Part shown: in pieces, positions 61,402 to 64,000 of the stretch | Position numbering within the stretch: position 1 is the first letter of the stretch | How the letters are laid out: every line of letters begins with the position of its first letter | From: Bacteroidota bacterium | GTDB taxonomy: Bacteria > Bacteroidota > Bacteroidia > Chitinophagales > LD1 | DNA: 64,000 nt | Assembly: GCA_018267385.1 (NCBI GenBank) | Contig: JAFDYN010000020.1 | Span: 62,001 to 126,000 of the forward strand | Reading direction: 5' to 3' | The notes under the pieces: model-generated | Seen by the model: the letters and a program-made list of their open reading frames with translations, nothing else | Database searches by the model: none | What the model was told of the DNA's origin: nothing | Translations under genes and position numbers: made by a program

Positions 61402-62292
61402 TGTGCGCTGCTCTTTTCTTTTTTTGATAAAGTATTTAGGATCGAAATTGATACCGGCGTGGAGCTGCAGATATGGCTTCCACGGATTGTTATTATCGGC
61501 TATCTCAAAATTGATAGGGGCACCCTCCAGATAGGTAATGAAGGATATGTGGGAGGGCAGTTCTTTTCTGAAGCCAAACCCAAGTGGGGATAAGTTGATG
61601 AATGGGCTAAACACCCTGAGGTGTCCGTATACTACCGGCGATGGCGGATACCACGATGATTGCTCTGAGCCACTGCCCATGTAGCAGTTGAAACCTGTAC
61701 TGACACCAAACTGGAAAAACATACCCAGGCGATGTCCCCATGACCAGCGAAACCACACGGGGAACTCCAGGCGCACCTGAGTGCCGTGATCTATCGTACC
61801 ATAGTTGCTGCGGGATAACCCCTCGTAGGAATAATTACTGGCATTCATGATCTGTACCGCTAGGCCTCCCAGAAATGAAAAATTGCGATGTGGCTGGCAT
61901 ACCTCCGGCAGGAATGAGAACCCTCCGCCAAAGACATATTGCCCCGCCGAGCCCGGATAGGCGGGCATCTGTGTGTACATGAGCAGGGAGCCGCAGGCCT
62001 CTATACGGGCATATTTGCCACTCCTGCCTTCCAGCCACCTGCTGGTATATCTGTCTCTGACTACGATAGCCGGTTCTCGGTGGACGCTATCTGCCTCAGC
62101 GGCAGGTATACTGATCGTACTACCACCGTAGATCTCGATCTTGTAGATAGCCGCGTCGGGTGGGCTTACTATTTTGCCTTTATATATGCTGCCATTGTGC
62201 ACATAGATCACATCCTGCAGATCATCCTGGGCAAAGCCATAGATCACTGACAGAGTAAATAGGATGAGAAGTGAAAGCGGAATTCGTTTCAT
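61372..62292 (-). CDS. Predicted outer-membrane beta-barrel protein, paralogue 1
   Basis: A 306-residue protein with signal peptide MKRIPLSLLILFTLSVIYGF. The first domain (VIYVHNGSIYKGKIVSPPDAAIYKIEIYGGSTISIP) is shared with the next gene. The rest has alternating amphipathic strands, as in small outer-membrane barrels. It overlaps the acyl-CoA dehydrogenase-like gene end by 30 bp and is 8 bp from paralogue 2. Role unknown. Confidence 0.65.
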   Translation of the reverse strand: MKRIPLSLLILFTLSVIYGFAQDDLQDVIYVHNGSIYKGKIVSPPDAAIYKIEIYGGSTISIPAAEADSVHREPAIVVRDRYTSRWLEGRSGKYARIEACGSLLMYTQMPAYPGSAGQYVFGGGFSFLPEVCQPHRNFSFLGGLAVQIMNASNYSYEGLSRSNYGTIDHGTQVRLEFPVWFRWSWGHRLGMFFQFGVSTGFNCYMGSGSEQSSWYPPSPVVYGHLRVFSPFINLSPLGFGFRKELPSHISFITYLEGAPINFEIADNNNPWKPYLQLHAGINFDPKYFIKKRKEQRTSKLLQKDVL

Positions 62293-62300
62293 AGTCGTTA

Positions 62301-63155
62301 TTAAAAGCAGATACCGATATCAAATGAAGGAATGATCATGACTCCACTGCCATCGGTATAGGTGTGAGAGACGACTCCATTGTCGTCCTGCTGAAAATCA
62401 TCTGAGTGGTAAGACGCCTGCTGAAAGGTGAGATGCGCACCGATGCTGGGATATACATACCGGTCGTAAAATTTGACCCCAAAACCCAAAGCACCTGTCG
62501 CGCCACCCCGCAGTGTAGTGAAGTGGCCATAGCTGCCGTCGTATGTATAGTTATACTGATAGAAGGCCCGTAAAGCAATGCCATAGCCTGCGGAAAAGCT
62601 ATAGTAAGGTGTGATACGGCTCTGCAGTACGTCTCCACCCAAATGCAGGTAGACTGGCACATACCCACCGGCGCACCCAGCCACTGCCTGAGTGAGGGGG
62701 AAAGGAAGTATATAGGCATGAATGCCTATACCGAGGCCTAGTGAAGCATAGCGGTTAAATTTATAACCATTGATCACGTCTATGCCATACTCTACTACAG
62801 TGTGCAGATGCACCTGCATAAAATACCCCTTTGGCTTGTAGCGGTAGAAGTGGGAGTAGGGAGTATAGAGAGAATACCCGCCGTCTGTGGTATCAAACTG
62901 GTACTGCCTGCGGGGATGAGAACTTTTATCTTTATAAAGATTTGCTACATCAGCGGAGGGAATGGCTATGATGCTGCCACCGAGCAATTCTATTTTGTAG
63001 AGGCTATCCGGTATGATCTGCACGATCTTGCCGGTATAGCTATTGCCGTTTTTCAGAAGGAGAATATCATCAATTTTCCATCGTTTGCCCTGAGCCACAG
63101 TATGTAGTGCGGCCGGGATCAATAGCAGGAGCAGGTACGTTTTTAAGGACTTCAT
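62301..63155 (-). CDS. Predicted outer-membrane beta-barrel protein, paralogue 2
   Basis: A 284-residue protein with signal peptide MKSLKTYLLLLLIPAALHTV. The region ILLLKNGNSYTGKIVQIIPDSLYKIELLGG mirrors the first domain of paralogue 1. Later strands (YFMQVHLHTVVEYGI, GVKFYDRYVYPSIGAHLTF) fit an eight-stranded barrel. It is the upstream member of the pair in the minus-strand run. Role unknown. Confidence 0.65.
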   Translation of the reverse strand: MKSLKTYLLLLLIPAALHTVAQGKRWKIDDILLLKNGNSYTGKIVQIIPDSLYKIELLGGSIIAIPSADVANLYKDKSSHPRRQYQFDTTDGGYSLYTPYSHFYRYKPKGYFMQVHLHTVVEYGIDVINGYKFNRYASLGLGIGIHAYILPFPLTQAVAGCAGGYVPVYLHLGGDVLQSRITPYYSFSAGYGIALRAFYQYNYTYDGSYGHFTTLRGGATGALGFGVKFYDRYVYPSIGAHLTFQQASYHSDDFQQDDNGVVSHTYTDGSGVMIIPSFDIGICF

Positions 63156-63202
63156 AGAAGATGAAGGTAGGATTTATAAGGCAGAATCAAGCACTGATAA
63201 TC

Positions 63203-64000
63203 CTATTTATGCTTCCTGACACTGCCCAGCACATAAGCAAAGCGGAAAGTAAACAGGTTGTTGTACTGTCCGTCTACTTTGGTGCCATCCTGAGCGCCGC
63301 GCACTTTCAGCACCGAGTATCTGTAGATAAAGCCCAAGCCATAGTGCTTCTTGATAAAAACATGGAGCCCGGCAAATGCTGACAACGCAAACTGGCGTGG
63401 CTGACCTAGCGGTGGATTTTTGCTCACATTGATACCATCATAGTCCAGCTCCTTGTAGCGCACCATAAAGCCCGGTATCAGCCCTGCACTGACCATCACT
63501 ATATCGCGGTAGTGAGCACCGAGGGCTACGGGAGCCTCTACATAGTCCCACTGCACCTGGTAGCGGCGTGATACCTGATCACTGGTGGGCAGGCGCGCAC
63601 GTGCGCCCTGCATGCTGTAGTTGATCTCCAGGCTGGCCGAGACGTATGGATGAAAGCGTGCCATGACCCCGGCACCAAAAGAAGCGCCGAGATATTTGTA
63701 GCCCCACTCATGATCGCCGTCTACCTGGCAGGCATTAAATCCGGCATGAAAGATACCACGGAATATGCCCAGCTCGTGAATGTCATAGGCACCGGCCCTC
63801 GCCTGTGCATGCGACTTTGGAGCCTTTTGAGATTTGACGGGCGCTATCATATTGCCGTTCTCATCTTCCTCTTCTGATGGCAGGGTGGTGGCCGCAGCGG
63901 TATCCTGCTGTGTCTGGCTTTTCTTTTTGTGGAAGTCTATGCTGATGGTGCCGTTTTTGTAGCCTGCCTGCGCCTCCATATACAGTGCGAAATAAGATAC
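63203..64000 (-). CDS. Predicted outer-membrane beta-barrel/porin-like protein (5' end outside window)
   Basis: The frame is open to the last base of the window, so the true start lies beyond 64000; an internal ATG at 63979 is not the likely start. The about 265 residues seen contain a polar, Gln/Lys-rich linker (TTLPSEEEDENGNMIAPVKS), then barrel-like strands (GIFHAGFNACQVDG, GVMARFHPYVSASLEINYSMQG, LHVFIKKHYGLGFIYRYS) and end GSVRKHK. It lies 47 bp upstream of paralogue 2 on the same strand. Confidence 0.6.
   Translation of the reverse strand, partial: VSYFALYMEAQAGYKNGTISIDFHKKKSQTQQDTAAATTLPSEEEDENGNMIAPVKSQKAPKSHAQARAGAYDIHELGIFRGIFHAGFNACQVDGDHEWGYKYLGASFGAGVMARFHPYVSASLEINYSMQGARARLPTSDQVSRRYQVQWDYVEAPVALGAHYRDIVMVSAGLIPGFMVRYKELDYDGINVSKNPPLGQPRQFALSAFAGLHVFIKKHYGLGFIYRYSVLKVRGAQDGTKVDGQYNNLFTFRFAYVLGSVRKHK

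Overview
The window looks like a chromosomal segment of a Bacteroidota bacterium, most likely a Chitinophagaceae-type member. The evidence is type IX secretion sorting domains, long PKD-type surface proteins, a LytS-like propeller histidine kinase with a LytTR regulator, TAnnTTTG promoter boxes, a rpsP-rimM pair with a long acidic S16 tail, a suf operon and a fused formimidoyltransferase-cyclodeaminase. It has two parts that meet at a tRNA-Arg gene near position 19,600. By direct count, a sample line on the left (7021-7080) has 20 G+C in 60 bases and one on the right (45001-45060) has 37 in 60. The left part is AT-rich and rich in orphan genes, so it reads as accessory DNA. The right part reads as core chromosome.

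Left part (1-19,600). First come an alpha/beta hydrolase, a short-chain dehydrogenase and an AraC regulator. Next are orphans: a GIY-YIG-like protein, a possible ADP-ribosyltransferase-fold protein, an M20 amidohydrolase, a three-gene unknown operon, a DUF3800-like protein, and a small basic protein paired with a caspase-like protease. A beta-helix protein and a T9SS cargo protein follow. Then comes the most interesting segment (13,324-19,476). It has a small XRE regulator with a palindrome in front and a tightly overlapping row of enzymes: a maleate-isomerase/Asp-Glu-racemase-like protein, a fusion of a DNA-glycosylase-like helical domain to a thymidylate-kinase-like P-loop domain, a PfkB sugar/nucleoside kinase and a second P-loop kinase. 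A convergent COG1031-like radical SAM enzyme and a divergent thymidylate-synthase-like protein complete the set. This parts list resembles predicted thymine-hypermodification systems of phages, or a modified-nucleoside biosynthetic cluster, in a combination I do not recognise.

Boundary (19,477-20,061). A tRNA-Arg(ACG) with promoter and terminator has a decayed second tRNA-Arg copy beside it and tandem 11-bp repeats next to the terminator. No integrase gene is visible in the window.

Right part (20,100-64,000). In order: the two-component pair; the suf operon (sufB, sufC, sufD, an unknown secreted protein, sufS), interrupted between sufB and sufC by a DUF559 gene embedded in palindromic repeats; a cytochrome-oxidase subunit III-like protein; an HNH nuclease; a 1,327-residue PKD-repeat T9SS protein; a collagen-like/glycine-rich protein; repeat-filled spacers; an orphan terminase-small-subunit-like gene; an SGNH hydrolase with T9SS domain; a deoxynucleoside kinase; a threonine dehydrogenase-like epimerase; a very large outer-membrane protein; a membrane protein, class IV aminotransferase and photolyase run; an M28 peptidase, PPC-domain, formimidoyltransferase-cyclodeaminase and TPR run; mazG; rpsP and rimM; two PhoD-like phosphatases; an acyl-CoA-dehydrogenase-like flavoprotein; and three predicted envelope proteins, the last cut by the window end.
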